A stretch of 64,000 nucleotides of DNA from Rhodoferax sp. (lineage in GTDB: Bacteria; Pseudomonadota; Gammaproteobacteria; Burkholderiales; Burkholderiaceae_C), in contig NZ_JAAFHA010000010.1 of NCBI RefSeq assembly GCF_010365055.1, positions 1-64,000 on the forward strand, given 5' to 3'. Below, piece by piece: positions 45,325 through 54,789 of this stretch. Under the pieces are notes generated by a model. That model saw only the letters and a list, made by a program, of their open reading frames with translations. It was not told the origin of the DNA and searched no databases. Within the stretch, counting starts at the first letter, position 1; every line of letters begins with the position of its first letter. A program made the position numbers and the translations under genes.

Positions 45325-46164
45325 CTAAAACCGGGCATCAAGCCACCTCTTGAGCTCAACAAAAACGGGCGCGGCGTCGAGCTCGTTGAAGAGTTCGTGG
45401 TAGAGCCCCTCAAAGCAATGGGCGCTGACCACCGCCTTCGGTGCGGTTGCGGCAAAGGCGCGACTGCCGGCCGGGTTGACTAGGCGGTCGGCCCCGGCAT
45501 ACAGCAATAGCGTCGGCACCGACCAACGGGACGCCTGCGCCAAGGCCGCCGGTCCACCCTCGGCAATAAAGCGCGCCAAACGCGCTGATATGCGGTCGTG
45601 CACCAGTTTGTCGGCGCGGTAGGCGGCCACCACGGCCGGATCGTGGGATATGAGTGAGGGGTCCAGTCCATTGCCGACGCGCAGATTAGGCGCGATCCTG
45701 GGCAGCACGGCCAGCAGCAGTTTCTGAACCGCATTGAGGCCCGCATCGAGCGCTGGCGAGGACAAAACCAGCGCCTGCACCGGGCGCAGGCCCAGGGCCA
45801 CAAAACGCGCCGCCACCAAGCCGCCCAGGCTGTGGCCGAGCAAAATCAGCGGCGTGTTTTGGCCGATGCGCGCGCGCGTGCTGTCCACGATGTCGCTCAG
45901 ATCGTCGAGCAAACGGGTGTCGGTGGGCAGACCGCCGCGCGGCCCGCCCGACTCGCCATGGCCATATTGGTCGTAGCCGCGCACCGCAAAGCCCCAGCCG
46001 TTGAGCTGGCGGGCCAGACGCTCGTAGCGCCCGGCATGTTCGCCCAGGCCATGCACCAGCAGGACCACACCGCGCAAGGCCTGGCCCGGTGCCCGCGGCC
46101 AGTCCTGCACCGCCAGGTTGTCGCCGTCCAGGGCGACAAAGGTCGACAGCGTGCTGTCGGTCAT
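45325..46164 (-). CDS. Monoacylglycerol lipase-like alpha/beta hydrolase
   Basis: A 279-aa serine hydrolase of the lysophospholipase/monoglyceride lipase family. Seen are VLLVHGLGEHAGRYERLARQ, GYDQYGHGES, the nucleophile motif LLGHSLGG, the acid in YAGADRLVNP and the His in FEGLYHELFNE. It is cytoplasmic (no signal). Its ATG overlaps the stop of the M20 peptidase by 4 nt, so the two are co-translated. Confidence 0.88.
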   Translation of the reverse strand: MTDSTLSTFVALDGDNLAVQDWPRAPGQALRGVVLLVHGLGEHAGRYERLARQLNGWGFAVRGYDQYGHGESGGPRGGLPTDTRLLDDLSDIVDSTRARIGQNTPLILLGHSLGGLVAARFVALGLRPVQALVLSSPALDAGLNAVQKLLLAVLPRIAPNLRVGNGLDPSLISHDPAVVAAYRADKLVHDRISARLARFIAEGGPAALAQASRWSVPTLLLYAGADRLVNPAGSRAFAATAPKAVVSAHCFEGLYHELFNELDAAPVFVELKRWLDARF

Positions 46165-47639
46165 CCGGGCACCTGGGCGATCACCTGCGCCACGGCGGCG
46201 GTCAACTTCTTGGCATAGGGCACCTGCAAGAACTCGTTCGGACCGTGCGCGTTGCTCTTGGGACCGAGCACGCCGCAGACCATCATTTGCGCCTTCGGGA
46301 AGCCGGTGGACAGCATGTTCATGAGCGGAATGGTGCCGCCCTGGCCGATGTAGCCGCAGGGCGCGCCAAAGTAGTCTTGCGAGGCGCGTTGCAGCGCCTG
46401 CTCAAACCAGGCGGCCGTGCTGGGGGCGTTCCAGCCGGTGGCGTGGGAGTCGGGCACAAAGCTGACCCGCGCCTGGTACGGGGCGTTGTCTTCCAGCAGC
46501 GCTTTGAGCTGCTGCACGGCTGGACCCGCCTCCACCAGCGGCGGCAGGCGCAGGCTGAGCTTGAAGGCGGTAAAGGGGCGCAGCACGTTGCCCGCGCTTT
46601 TCAGATCGGGCAGGCCCTCGGCGCCCGTGACGCTGAGCGTGGGCGCCCAGGTGCGGCTTAGCAGGGCCTGCAGCGGGTCGGTGCTGGTGGGCAGCATGGT
46701 CTGGCTGGCGCCGCCGCAGTCCGCGTGCGCCCAGGGGAATCGTTTGTAGAGCTCTTCGCCCAAAATGGCGGCGGTGGCTTGGGCTTGGCGCAACCTGTCG
46801 GCCGGAACTTCGCAGTGAAAGGGTGCGGGCAGCAGGCGGCCGCTGGCGCTGTCTTCAAGCCGGTCCAGCAGGTGACGCAGGATCCGAAAACTCGACGGCA
46901 CCAGACCGCTGGCATCGCCCGAGTGCACTCCCTCGGTCAGCACCTGCACCTTGAGCGTGCCGCTGGCCATGCCGCGCAGGCTGTTGGTGAGCCAGAGCTG
47001 GTCGTAATTGCCCGCGCCCGACTCCAGACAGATCACCAGCGCCACATCGCCCAGCCGGGGGCGCAGCAGGTCAAGGTAGGGCGGCAGGTCATAGGAGCCG
47101 CTTTCTTCGCAGGTCTCGATCAGGCCGACGATGCGCGGGTGCGCCACACCTTGGCTCTTGAGCGCCTGGACGGCGGTGATGGCGGCATAAATGGCGTAAC
47201 CATCGTCGGCACCACCGCGGCCGTAGAGCTTGCCGTCTTCGTACTTGGGGCTCCAGGGCCCGAGGTCACTGCGCCAGCCGGTGACCTCGGGCTGCTTGTC
47301 CAGGTGGCCGTACATCAGCACCGTCTGGCTGGGCGCGGCCTGGTTGGCGCTGCCGGTGGACGCCGCCACTTCAAAAAACAGCACCGGCGTGCGATCGGGC
47401 AGGCGGATGACTTCCAGGCTCAGGCCGGCGACCTTTTGCGACTCGACCCAGGCGGCGGCGTTGCGCACCACGGTGTCAATGAAGCCGTGCTTGACCCAAT
47501 CGGCATCGAACATGGGCGACTTGGCCGGGATGGCGATGTAGTCGCTGAGTTGGTCGACCAGGTCATCGTCCCAGGCTTGGGCGACTTCGTTGAGCGCCTG
47601 GGCGGCGTTCAAGGCCGAGGCGGGGCTGCGTGCATTCAT
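46161..47639 (-). CDS. M20 family dipeptidase
   Basis: A 492-aa metallopeptidase. Zinc-ligand motifs are MYGHLDKQPEV, YGRGGADDGYAIYAAI, ETCEESGSYD, ICLESG and the C-terminal NAHGPNE; a dimerisation domain sits between about 230 and 390. The subgroup resembles carnosinase-type dipeptidases. The start MNARSPAS (47639) has AAGGA 8 nt upstream. It precedes the lipase gene in a two-gene operon. Confidence 0.9.
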   Translation of the reverse strand: MNARSPASALNAAQALNEVAQAWDDDLVDQLSDYIAIPAKSPMFDADWVKHGFIDTVVRNAAAWVESQKVAGLSLEVIRLPDRTPVLFFEVAASTGSANQAAPSQTVLMYGHLDKQPEVTGWRSDLGPWSPKYEDGKLYGRGGADDGYAIYAAITAVQALKSQGVAHPRIVGLIETCEESGSYDLPPYLDLLRPRLGDVALVICLESGAGNYDQLWLTNSLRGMASGTLKVQVLTEGVHSGDASGLVPSSFRILRHLLDRLEDSASGRLLPAPFHCEVPADRLRQAQATAAILGEELYKRFPWAHADCGGASQTMLPTSTDPLQALLSRTWAPTLSVTGAEGLPDLKSAGNVLRPFTAFKLSLRLPPLVEAGPAVQQLKALLEDNAPYQARVSFVPDSHATGWNAPSTAAWFEQALQRASQDYFGAPCGYIGQGGTIPLMNMLSTGFPKAQMMVCGVLGPKSNAHGPNEFLQVPYAKKLTAAVAQVIAQVPG

Positions 47640-47835
47640 ACAAAATTCCTTGCGTGGTTGGGCCACAATGGCCGTCATCATGCCACGGCGCGCCGCCCTC
47701 CAAATGGGCACGGGGCGCCTGGGGGGCCGGTTGCGGTGCACCTGCGCGGCCACAGCGTTTCAAACAATCTGAGCGTGCTTGAGCGCGTCAAGCGGCGCAC
47801 CGCCCATGCTCAGGCAGATTCTGCGATATTGTAAG

Positions 47836-47897
47836 CAAAATAGGCCTCTAGCCCTTTATTTATATGGGTATATAGCTATATATTTAATAGTAATTAT
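47836..47897 (+). repeat. Dispersed intergenic repeat, copy 5
   Basis: 'aaataggcctctagcccttt' followed by 'atagctatatatttaatagt' matches the family. It lies directly in front of the mutarotase gene and inside the divergent promoter region with the M20 peptidase, so it could affect either promoter. Confidence 0.6.
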
Positions 47898-47900
47898 CGC

Positions 47901-48809
47901 ATGCAAAGTCCCACCATGAAATCAATCATTGACACTCTCAACCGTCGTTTTCGAATGGCGGGCCAACTTCAATTTGTGGACAACGGCAACGGCCTGCCGG
48001 TGGCTGACATCCAGACGCCGCAAGCCAGCGCACGCGTGGCGCTGCAAGGCGCGCAGGTGCTGGCCTGGCAGCCGGCCGGGCACAAGCCGGTGATCTGGTT
48101 GTCGCAGGCGGCGGTGTTTGAACCGGGCCAAGCGGTGCGCGGCGGCGTGCCGGTGTGCTGGCCGTGGTTTGGTGCGCAGGGCGGCCTGCCCGCCCATGGC
48201 TTGGTACGCACCCGCCTGTGGGCGCTGCGCGAAGCCGCGATGGATGCGGCCAGCCAAGTGGTGCTGCGGTTCGGGCTGGGCGACGACGCAAGCACCCGCG
48301 CGCTCTGGGACTTTCCGTTTGATCTGGAACTGGTGGTCACGGTTGGCGCTACCCTGGCCATGGCCCTGACGACCCGCAACACCGGGGAGAAGCCCTTCAC
48401 CATCACGCAGGCCTTGCACACGTATTTTTGTGTGGGCAACATCGGGCAAACATCAGTGCAGGGGCTGGACGACACCGACTACCTGGACAAGGTGCAAAAT
48501 TTTGCTCTGGCCAAACAATCGGGCGCGGTTGAGTTCACGGGTGAAACCGACCGCATTTACATCAACACAACGGCCGATTGCCGGATTGAAGACCGCGCCT
48601 GGCAGCGTACCCTGCAAATTGCCAAAACCGGCAGCACCTCCACCGTGGTGTGGAACCCCTGGCGCGAGCGCGAAAAAGCCTTGCCTGACATGGCGGCAGG
48701 TGAGTACCTGGGCATGCTGTGCGTGGAAACCTGCAATGCCGGGCCGGATCAGATCACCGTTGCCCCGGGCCACGCGCACACTTTGAGCGCGCGCCTCTCG
48801 GTGGCTTGA
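47901..48809 (+). CDS. D-hexose-6-phosphate mutarotase (YeaD-like)
   Basis: A 302-aa aldose-1-epimerase-fold enzyme. VIWLSQAAVFEPGQAVRGGV, CWPWFGAQ, AHGLVRTRLW, ALHTYFCVGNIGQTSVQGLD and WNPWREREKALPDM are characteristic of the YeaD/glucose-6-phosphate 1-epimerase group. It interconverts anomers of hexose phosphates in the cytoplasm. A second ATG at codon 6 (MKSI) could be the start. Confidence 0.9.
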   Translation: MQSPTMKSIIDTLNRRFRMAGQLQFVDNGNGLPVADIQTPQASARVALQGAQVLAWQPAGHKPVIWLSQAAVFEPGQAVRGGVPVCWPWFGAQGGLPAHGLVRTRLWALREAAMDAASQVVLRFGLGDDASTRALWDFPFDLELVVTVGATLAMALTTRNTGEKPFTITQALHTYFCVGNIGQTSVQGLDDTDYLDKVQNFALAKQSGAVEFTGETDRIYINTTADCRIEDRAWQRTLQIAKTGSTSTVVWNPWREREKALPDMAAGEYLGMLCVETCNAGPDQITVAPGHAHTLSARLSVA

Positions 48810-48821
48810 AGGCAGCGGCCT

Positions 48822-49943
48822 TCAGGCGCCCTTCAAAGCGGGGTAGTCGGTATAGCCCTTGGCGCCGCCGCCGTAGAAGGTATTGCTGTCCCATGGGTTG
48901 AACGGGCCGCCTACGCGCAGACGTTTGACCAAGTCCGGGTTGGCAATGAAGAGCCGGCCAAAGGCCACCAGGTCAGCACCGACGGTAATGGCGGCTTGCG
49001 CCAACTCTTTGTCCAGGCCATTGTTGACCATCCAGGCGCCTTTGCCACCGGCGGCCCGGTAGGCGCGGCGCAAACCGGTGTAGTCGAACGGGCGGTCAGG
49101 CAGTTCGCGGGCACCGCCGGTGGCCCCTTCAATGATGTGCAGGTAAGCCAGCTTGAACGCCGCCAGTTCGCGCACCACGTAGTCAAACAAAGGTTGCGGA
49201 TCGGGGTCAAAGGCATCGTTGGCCGGGGTCACGGGCGACAGGCGAATGCCGACGCGCCCAGCGCCCACGGCAGCGGTCACGGCCTGCACCACTTCGAGCA
49301 ACAGGCGGGCGCGGTTTTCGATGCTGCCACCGTAGTCGTCACGGCGCAGGTTGGAGCCTGCCTTGAGAAACTGGTCCAGCAAATAGCCATTGGCCGCGTG
49401 AATCTCGACCCCGTCAAAGCCTGCGGTCTGCACCGCGTTGCGCGCGGCCGCCTGGTAGGTGTGCACGATGTCGGGCAACTCATAGGCCTGAAGCGCGCGG
49501 GGCTCCGAGGTGTCGACAAAGACCGGCACGTCGTCTTGCAGCAGCACGGTCTTGGTTTTGGCTGCGATGGCCGACGGCGCCACCGGCTGGCCGCCCTCGG
49601 GCTGCAGGCTGGTGTGCGAGACCCGGCCCACATGCCAGAGCTGCACCACGATCTTGCCGCCGGCGCCGTGCACACTGTTCGTGACATGCTTCCAGCCTTC
49701 GAGTTGCTCTGAGCCATACAAGCCGGGCACGTCGGCATAGCCCTGACCCTGGTGGCTGATGGCGGTGGCTTCAGAAATGAGCAGGCCGGCGCTGGCGCGC
49801 TGGGTGTAGTACTCGGCCATCAGCGCCGTGGGGATGGCGTCGGGCGCGCGGTTGCGCGTCAGCGGCGCCATCACGATGCGGTTGGCAAGCGTCAAGTCGC
49901 CGGCATGAACCGGGTCAAACAGGGTAGCGGTGCGGTGTGGCAT
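48822..49943 (-). CDS. Old Yellow Enzyme family alkene reductase
   Basis: A 373-aa NemA/OYE-type FMN oxidoreductase. FMN- and substrate-site motifs are IVMAPLTRNRA, QLWHVGRVSHTSLQP, GVEIHAANGYLLDQFL, YGGSIENRARLLLEV and VAFGRLFIANPDL. It reduces activated C=C bonds or nitro groups with NADPH. Convergent with the mutarotase (12-bp gap). Confidence 0.93.
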   Translation of the reverse strand: MPHRTATLFDPVHAGDLTLANRIVMAPLTRNRAPDAIPTALMAEYYTQRASAGLLISEATAISHQGQGYADVPGLYGSEQLEGWKHVTNSVHGAGGKIVVQLWHVGRVSHTSLQPEGGQPVAPSAIAAKTKTVLLQDDVPVFVDTSEPRALQAYELPDIVHTYQAAARNAVQTAGFDGVEIHAANGYLLDQFLKAGSNLRRDDYGGSIENRARLLLEVVQAVTAAVGAGRVGIRLSPVTPANDAFDPDPQPLFDYVVRELAAFKLAYLHIIEGATGGARELPDRPFDYTGLRRAYRAAGGKGAWMVNNGLDKELAQAAITVGADLVAFGRLFIANPDLVKRLRVGGPFNPWDSNTFYGGGAKGYTDYPALKGA

Positions 49944-50023
49944 AGGAGGCAGTCATGGTTAACGGGTTGGATGAACTAGCTGGGGGCAAAGGCGCGAAAT
50001 CAAAGGGACCAAAAAGCTCGGCC

Positions 50024-50605
50024 TTATCTTGACAGCTTGTAGACCGAGGTGCCGGCCAGCAGATTGGGCAGTCGGCGCACCACCTGGCCGTTTTGCAGGC
50101 CAAAGCTATCGAGCACCGTCAAGCCGTTGCGCCCGGCCAGAATACCCAAATCAGCATGGGTGCCGACGCGAATATTGGGCGTGTCAAACCACTGGTACGG
50201 CAAGCGGCGCGTCACCGGCATGCGCCCGGTCAAAATGCTCAGGCGGTTCGGCCAGTGCGCAAAATTGGGGAAAGCCACCACGCCGAAGCGCCCGACGCGC
50301 ACTGTCTCGCGCAGCATCACCTCGGCATTGCGCAGGTGCTGCAGGGTGTCGATCTGCAGCACCACGTCAAAGGATGCGTCTTCAAACATCGACAGACCCT
50401 CATCCAGATTGAGCTGGATCACATTGACCCCGCGCTTGACGCAGGCCAGCACGTTGGCGTCGTCAATCTCGATGCCGTAGCCGCTGCAGCCGCGTGTGCG
50501 CTGCAGGTGCGCCAGCATGGCGCCGTCGCCGCAGCCCAGGTCGAGCACCCGGGCACCTTCCGGCACCAGCTGGGCCAGCGCGTCCATGGTTTGCAGGTCG
50601 CTCAT
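50024..50605 (-). CDS. metW: Methionine biosynthesis protein MetW
   Basis: A 193-aa methyltransferase-fold protein. [16 protein letters not shown] is the SAM-binding motif and [20 protein letters not shown] is the family signature. MetW works with MetX in the acyl-homoserine route of methionine synthesis in proteobacteria. Its ATG overlaps the metX stop by 4 nt. Confidence 0.93.
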   Translation of the reverse strand: MSDLQTMDALAQLVPEGARVLDLGCGDGAMLAHLQRTRGCSGYGIEIDDANVLACVKRGVNVIQLNLDEGLSMFEDASFDVVLQIDTLQHLRNAEVMLRETVRVGRFGVVAFPNFAHWPNRLSILTGRMPVTRRLPYQWFDTPNIRVGTHADLGILAGRNGLTVLDSFGLQNGQVVRRLPNLLAGTSVYKLSR

Positions 50606-51744
50606 GCCGATACCTCGACACTATCAAAGTAAGAGCGAACAACGCTGCTGTAGCGGGGGTCATCGAGCAAAAAGGCATCATGACCATGGGGGGCGTCGAT
50701 CTCGGCATAGCTGACATCGCGCCGGTTGTGCAAAAGCGCCTTGACGATCTCGCGGCTGCGCTTGGGCGCAAAACGCCAGTCGGTGGTGAAGCTCACCAGC
50801 AGAAATTTGCAGCGGGCGCGCGCCAGCGCGTGGCTCAGGTCGCCGCCATAGGTGCGGGCCGGGTCAAAGTAGTCCAGCGCGCGCGTGATCAAGAGGTAGG
50901 TGTTGGCGTCAAAGTACTCGGCGAACTTGTCGCCCTGGTAGCGCAGGTAGCTCTCGATCTGGAACTCCGCCTCCAGCGTGCTGAACAAATAGTCGGCGCC
51001 GCCGCCTCTTTGGCTGGCGGCAATCAGCTGGCGGCCAAATTTTTCGTTCATCACGTCATCGCTGAGGTAAGTGATGTGGCCGATCATGCGGGCAATGCGC
51101 AGGCCGCGTTTGGGCACGGTGCCGTGCGCGTAAAAATGCCCGCCATGAAAGTCGGGGTCGGTCGCGATCGCCCGGCGCGCCACCTCGTTGAAGGCAATGT
51201 TCTCGGCCGTCAGGTTCGGGGCGCTGGCAATCACCACCGCGTGCCGCACGCGCTCGGGGTACTGCAGCGTCCAGCTCAGCGCCTGCATGCCACCCAAGGA
51301 GCCACCCATCACGGCGGCGAGCGTCTGGATGCCCAGGGCATCGAGCAGGCGGGCCTGCGCGTTGACCCAATCCTCGACCGTCACCACCGGAAAATCCGCA
51401 CCATAGATGCGGCCGGTGTCGGGGTTGGTGTGCATCGGGCCGGTGGAGCCAAAGCAGGAGCCCAGGTTGTTGACGCCGATGACAAAGAACTTGTCGGTAT
51501 CGAGCGGCTTGCCCGGGCCGATCATGTTGTCCCACCAGCCCTCGGATTTGTCCTGGCCGGCGTACACGCCCGCCACATGGTGCGAGGCGTTCAGGGCGTG
51601 GCAGATCAGCACGGCGTTGGACCTGTCAGCGTTGAGTTCGCCGTAGGTCTCAAAGCTCAGCGCATAGTCACGCAGCGAGGCACCACTTTGCAGGGGCAAG
51701 ATGCTATCGAACTGCATGGACTGGGGGGTAGCGATCATTTTCAT
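50602..51744 (-). CDS. metX: Homoserine O-acyltransferase MetX
   Basis: A 380-aa alpha/beta-hydrolase-fold enzyme. [14 protein letters not shown] carries the nucleophile Ser, and [15 protein letters not shown] the catalytic His. [14 protein letters not shown] is also conserved. It acylates homoserine with acetyl- or succinyl-CoA as the first methionine-specific step; which one cannot be read with certainty here, since MetX homologues have been found with either specificity. Start MKMIATPQ (51744). Only 51 bp separate it from recQ, with no riboswitch visible. Confidence 0.92.
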   Translation of the reverse strand: MKMIATPQSMQFDSILPLQSGASLRDYALSFETYGELNADRSNAVLICHALNASHHVAGVYAGQDKSEGWWDNMIGPGKPLDTDKFFVIGVNNLGSCFGSTGPMHTNPDTGRIYGADFPVVTVEDWVNAQARLLDALGIQTLAAVMGGSLGGMQALSWTLQYPERVRHAVVIASAPNLTAENIAFNEVARRAIATDPDFHGGHFYAHGTVPKRGLRIARMIGHITYLSDDVMNEKFGRQLIAASQRGGGADYLFSTLEAEFQIESYLRYQGDKFAEYFDANTYLLITRALDYFDPARTYGGDLSHALARARCKFLLVSFTTDWRFAPKRSREIVKALLHNRRDVSYAEIDAPHGHDAFLLDDPRYSSVVRSYFDSVEVSA

Positions 51745-51795
51745 CGGTTGGGGCGGGCCAGGTAGGCGTCGCCTGACTCTAGGCGATGCCACATC

Positions 51796-53778
51796 TTAAT
51801 CAGTTGGGGGCAGACCCTGCTCAAGGTCTGCCAATTGCTGCTCCACCCAGTGCCGCACCTCGGCATACGGGTGCTGTTCCAGCGCAGCGAAACCCGCCAG
51901 GCTGCGCGCCTTGAGTTGGCTCAAGAGCGGCGCGGCCACGCCGCACAAGAAACGCGTCAGACTGTCGGCGCTCATCGGGCTGGGGCTAAGTGCACGGTGG
52001 CGAGCCATCAAGTCGCCACACAAGGCCCGAAAGTTCTGCCCGGCCAGCGCTGCCCGTGGCGCGGGTTCTGGCAAGCGCGCGACCTGGCCGTGGCAGACCG
52101 AACAATGCCCGCAGCGCAGCGGCCCGGCGTTGTCGCCAAAGTAAGCGGCGAGGCGCTGGCTCAGGCATTGCTCGCTGGCGAAAAAAGCCAGCATGGCGTG
52201 GATGCGTGCAATTTCACTGACCTCCTTGGCCTGAAAATACGCTGCCAGCTCCCCGCTCAGCGTTTGCGCATCAAAGCCCGGCGCCAGCACCGTATAGACC
52301 TCGGTCATTTGCTTGGCCTCCAGTTCGATCCAGCCTTGGGTCGCCAGGTAGTCCAGCGCCGTGACCACCCGGCTGTGTTCGGCCGGGTAGGTCTGGTACA
52401 GCGCCGCAAAGTCCAGCGTGCACCAGGTGCGTGCCTGTTTGGCGCAGCGCAGGATGGCCTGCACAAATTGCTGGCGCTCGCCTTTGAGATGCGCCAGCAG
52501 CGCCTCGGGCTCAATCAGGTATTTGAACCGGTACTCGGCAAAATAGGCGTAGCGCGCGGCCAGGACGCCGCGCAGCTCCAGTTGCACCAGCAGGGTTTTC
52601 AGCGGCAACAGGCGAATGTTGCTTTGCTCTGAGAGGGCATTGAGCATCAGTTCCCAAGGTTGACCGGGCGCCACCACCAGAATCTCATCGAGCACCCAGC
52701 GGATGCCCGCAGCTTCGGGCGTGTCGCCATAAACAAAGTTCTCCAGCACCTGCAGGCTGTCGCGGTTGGCCAGCGCCAGACAGTCGGACGGCAGGCCATC
52801 GCGGCCCGCACGACCAATCTCCTGGCTGTAGCCCTCGATCGATTTCGGCAGATCAAAGTGCACCACGTTGCGGATGTCGCTTTTGTCAATGCCCATGCCA
52901 AAAGCGATGGTGGCGACGATGCAGTGGATGTGCCCGGCCATGAATTGTTTTTGGACGGACTCGCGCTGCTCGTGCAGCATGCCCGCGTGGTAGGCGTGCG
53001 CGGCAACACCGTGCTGAGTTAGCTGCTGCGCCAGCTGCTCGGCGGTTTTTTGCAGGGTCACATAGACAATGGTCGGCTGCTTGGCGCGCACGGCCAGCCA
53101 CTTCACGAGCCGCTGCAGCTTGTCGCGGCCGCTGACCGGCTCCACCCGCAAATTCAGGTTGGCGCGGTAAAAGCCGGTACAGACCACATCAGCCGCAGCA
53201 ATATCAAACTTGGCTTGCATATCGGCCACCACAGGCGGCGTGGCGGTCGCGGTCAGCAGCAGGGTTTGGGGAACAGCGAACTGGCGCTGGTAGTCCGGTA
53301 GCTTGAGGTAGTCCGGCCGGAAGTTATGGCCCCACTCCGAGATGCAGTGCGCCTCATCGACCACCAGCAGCGAGATCGGAATTTGCACGATGAAATTGCG
53401 AAAGCGCTCGTTTTTGAGGCGCTCGACCGAGATCATCAAGATCTTGAGCTGGCCGGCGCGGGCTTGCGCCATCACGCTTTGCGTTTGCTCGCGACTTTGC
53501 GCCGAGTCGATGCTGGCTGCCGCAATGCCATGGCGTGTCAAAAAGGCCAATTGGTCTTGCATCAGCGCCAGCAAGGGCGACACCACCAGCGTCAGGTGCG
53601 GCAGCAACAGCGCGGGCAACTGGTAGCACAGCGACTTGCCCGAGCCCGTGGGGAAAATCGCCGCGGCGGATCGGCCCGCCAGCACCGCGCTGATCACCGT
53701 CGCCTGGCCGGGGCGAAACTGTGGATAGCCAAAAACGCTCTCTAAGGTTGGCAGCATGGCAGGAGTCAACGGTCGCAT
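51796..53778 (-). CDS. recQ: RecQ family ATP-dependent DNA helicase
   Basis: A 660-aa 3'-5' helicase. Motifs: Q/0 (FGYPQFRPGQ), I (FPTGSGKSLCYQLP), II (VVDEAHCISEWGHNFRPDYL), III (LLTATATP), and VI (SQEIGRAGRDG). RCGHCSVCH is the zinc-binding site of the RecQ C-terminal region. The tail (about 590-655) differs from E. coli RecQ and its HRDC match is weak by eye. It acts in DNA repair. Confidence 0.9.
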   Translation of the reverse strand: MRPLTPAMLPTLESVFGYPQFRPGQATVISAVLAGRSAAAIFPTGSGKSLCYQLPALLLPHLTLVVSPLLALMQDQLAFLTRHGIAAASIDSAQSREQTQSVMAQARAGQLKILMISVERLKNERFRNFIVQIPISLLVVDEAHCISEWGHNFRPDYLKLPDYQRQFAVPQTLLLTATATPPVVADMQAKFDIAAADVVCTGFYRANLNLRVEPVSGRDKLQRLVKWLAVRAKQPTIVYVTLQKTAEQLAQQLTQHGVAAHAYHAGMLHEQRESVQKQFMAGHIHCIVATIAFGMGIDKSDIRNVVHFDLPKSIEGYSQEIGRAGRDGLPSDCLALANRDSLQVLENFVYGDTPEAAGIRWVLDEILVVAPGQPWELMLNALSEQSNIRLLPLKTLLVQLELRGVLAARYAYFAEYRFKYLIEPEALLAHLKGERQQFVQAILRCAKQARTWCTLDFAALYQTYPAEHSRVVTALDYLATQGWIELEAKQMTEVYTVLAPGFDAQTLSGELAAYFQAKEVSEIARIHAMLAFFASEQCLSQRLAAYFGDNAGPLRCGHCSVCHGQVARLPEPAPRAALAGQNFRALCGDLMARHRALSPSPMSADSLTRFLCGVAAPLLSQLKARSLAGFAALEQHPYAEVRHWVEQQLADLEQGLPPTD

Positions 53779-54070
53779 GGCTTAATTCAAGTGTTCAGGG
53801 GCTGCGCGCACAGCTGCCAACCATAGCATTCATCGGTGCCGCAAAGCGCCTGGCCTGCGGGAGGCTCGTCAATGACGTCGCAGAAACCCCATTGCTGACG
53901 TTCATGCGCAATTCAATGCAGCGCTCGCTGGCGATCCGGTTGCAGTCCGCAGAAATAACTGTCAACTGAAAAAGGGCGGTGCTGCAGCGCGCTCGCTTGA
54001 CTCTTCTCAAACAAATATTCTTCATGGCGCGTAGCCTGACCAGCGTGGACATTACTGCAAACGGAGGAAC

Positions 54071-54397
54071 ATGATGAAACACAAAGTGCCAGTCACGGGC
54101 GCTGTCAGCGAACCAGCATTTGCCCAAAAAGAGTCGGACCCAGACAGTGAAATTGAACGGATCATGGCGCGACCGGATGGGTATTATTGGCTGGCCCTTG
54201 ATGGCAAACAGGAGTTTGGTCCCTTCGAGAGCCTGGAGCTCGCCCAGGCCGATATGGCGGCATCTGATGAGCCGGATGCGGGGCCAGGCGAAACGCTGCA
54301 GGAGGCCGAGGAAGAGATTGGAATCTCCACCTGGATCGACCCAGAAACGGGAGAACCTGCCGAGGGGCAGTCGCCGCCACGACTGGAAGAAGAGTGA
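54071..54397 (+). CDS. Hypothetical acidic protein (108 aa)
   Basis: A 108-aa strongly acidic protein. A conserved-looking core YYWLALDGKQEFGPFESLEL then AQADMAA (about 38-65) resembles a small 'GYF-like' or DUF domain seen in betaproteobacteria, but I cannot name it. Glu-rich tail. Two adjacent ATGs (54071, 54074) lie behind GGAGG, and the second has better spacing. The preceding 292 bp (53779-54070) shows no gene. Confidence 0.65.
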   Translation: MMKHKVPVTGAVSEPAFAQKESDPDSEIERIMARPDGYYWLALDGKQEFGPFESLELAQADMAASDEPDAGPGETLQEAEEEIGISTWIDPETGEPAEGQSPPRLEEE

Positions 54398-54465
54398 CGT
54401 TGCCCTGCGAGTCTGCTGCTCGTGGTGGGGTTCGAAACGAGGAGAAAAGGATGACACTGCTGGCA

Positions 54466-54532
54466 CAAATTGCTATCAATATAGCAGCTGCTTGAGCAAT
54501 TTAGACGGGGGCTAGAGCCTATTTTTATAAAT
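54466..54532 (-). repeat. Dispersed intergenic repeat, copy 6
   Basis: 'ttgctatcaatatagcagct' then 'gggggctagagcctattttt' is the family in reverse orientation (on the minus strand: ...aaaaataggctctagccccc ... agctgctatattgatagc). It is the copy that shows both blocks most clearly. Confidence 0.65.
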
Positions 54533-54540
54533 CGTGCCGC

Positions 54541-54633
54541 TCAGCTCTCCAGCCCCCGTTTCAGCCGCCACTGCTTCACCAAGGCATAAATGGCCGGAAT
54601 GACGGCCACTTCCAATACCCGCAAAGCTGCGTT
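54541..54633 (-). pseudogene. C-terminal remnant of an RND efflux transporter gene
   Basis: The minus-strand frame ending at TGA 54541 reads VAVIPAIYALVKQWRLKRGL plus ES, which matches the last transmembrane helix and tail of HAE/HME-type RND efflux pumps. Upstream codons (ALRVLE) degrade quickly and no larger frame is present. Only the 3' end survives, so an ancestral efflux gene was probably deleted here. Confidence 0.45.
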
Positions 54634-54789
54634 ACCGGGCAGTCGGGGCGGCCAGGCGAACTCACACAGCCGACCAAATCTCGACGGTGGTCGCCGACCG
54701 CTTTAGGGAAACGAAATCTCGCTCTTGCGAGTCTTCCTGTAGCGGCCGAAAGGGGTGCGGATGATGTCGCAGATGTGGGCTATTGGCAG
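54634..54789. other. Unassigned non-coding stretch downstream of the transporter operon
   Basis: Together with the repeat and the RND remnant this completes the 392-bp gap 54398-54789. No frame with protein-like content was seen. A 5-bp stem CTCGC-TCTT-GCGAG (54718-54731) could serve as a weak terminator for the operon that ends at 54790. Confidence 0.4.

Noticed and set aside
51745-51795. A SAM-responsive riboswitch before metX
   Set aside because: Only 51 bp separate metX from recQ and no suitable fold is visible.
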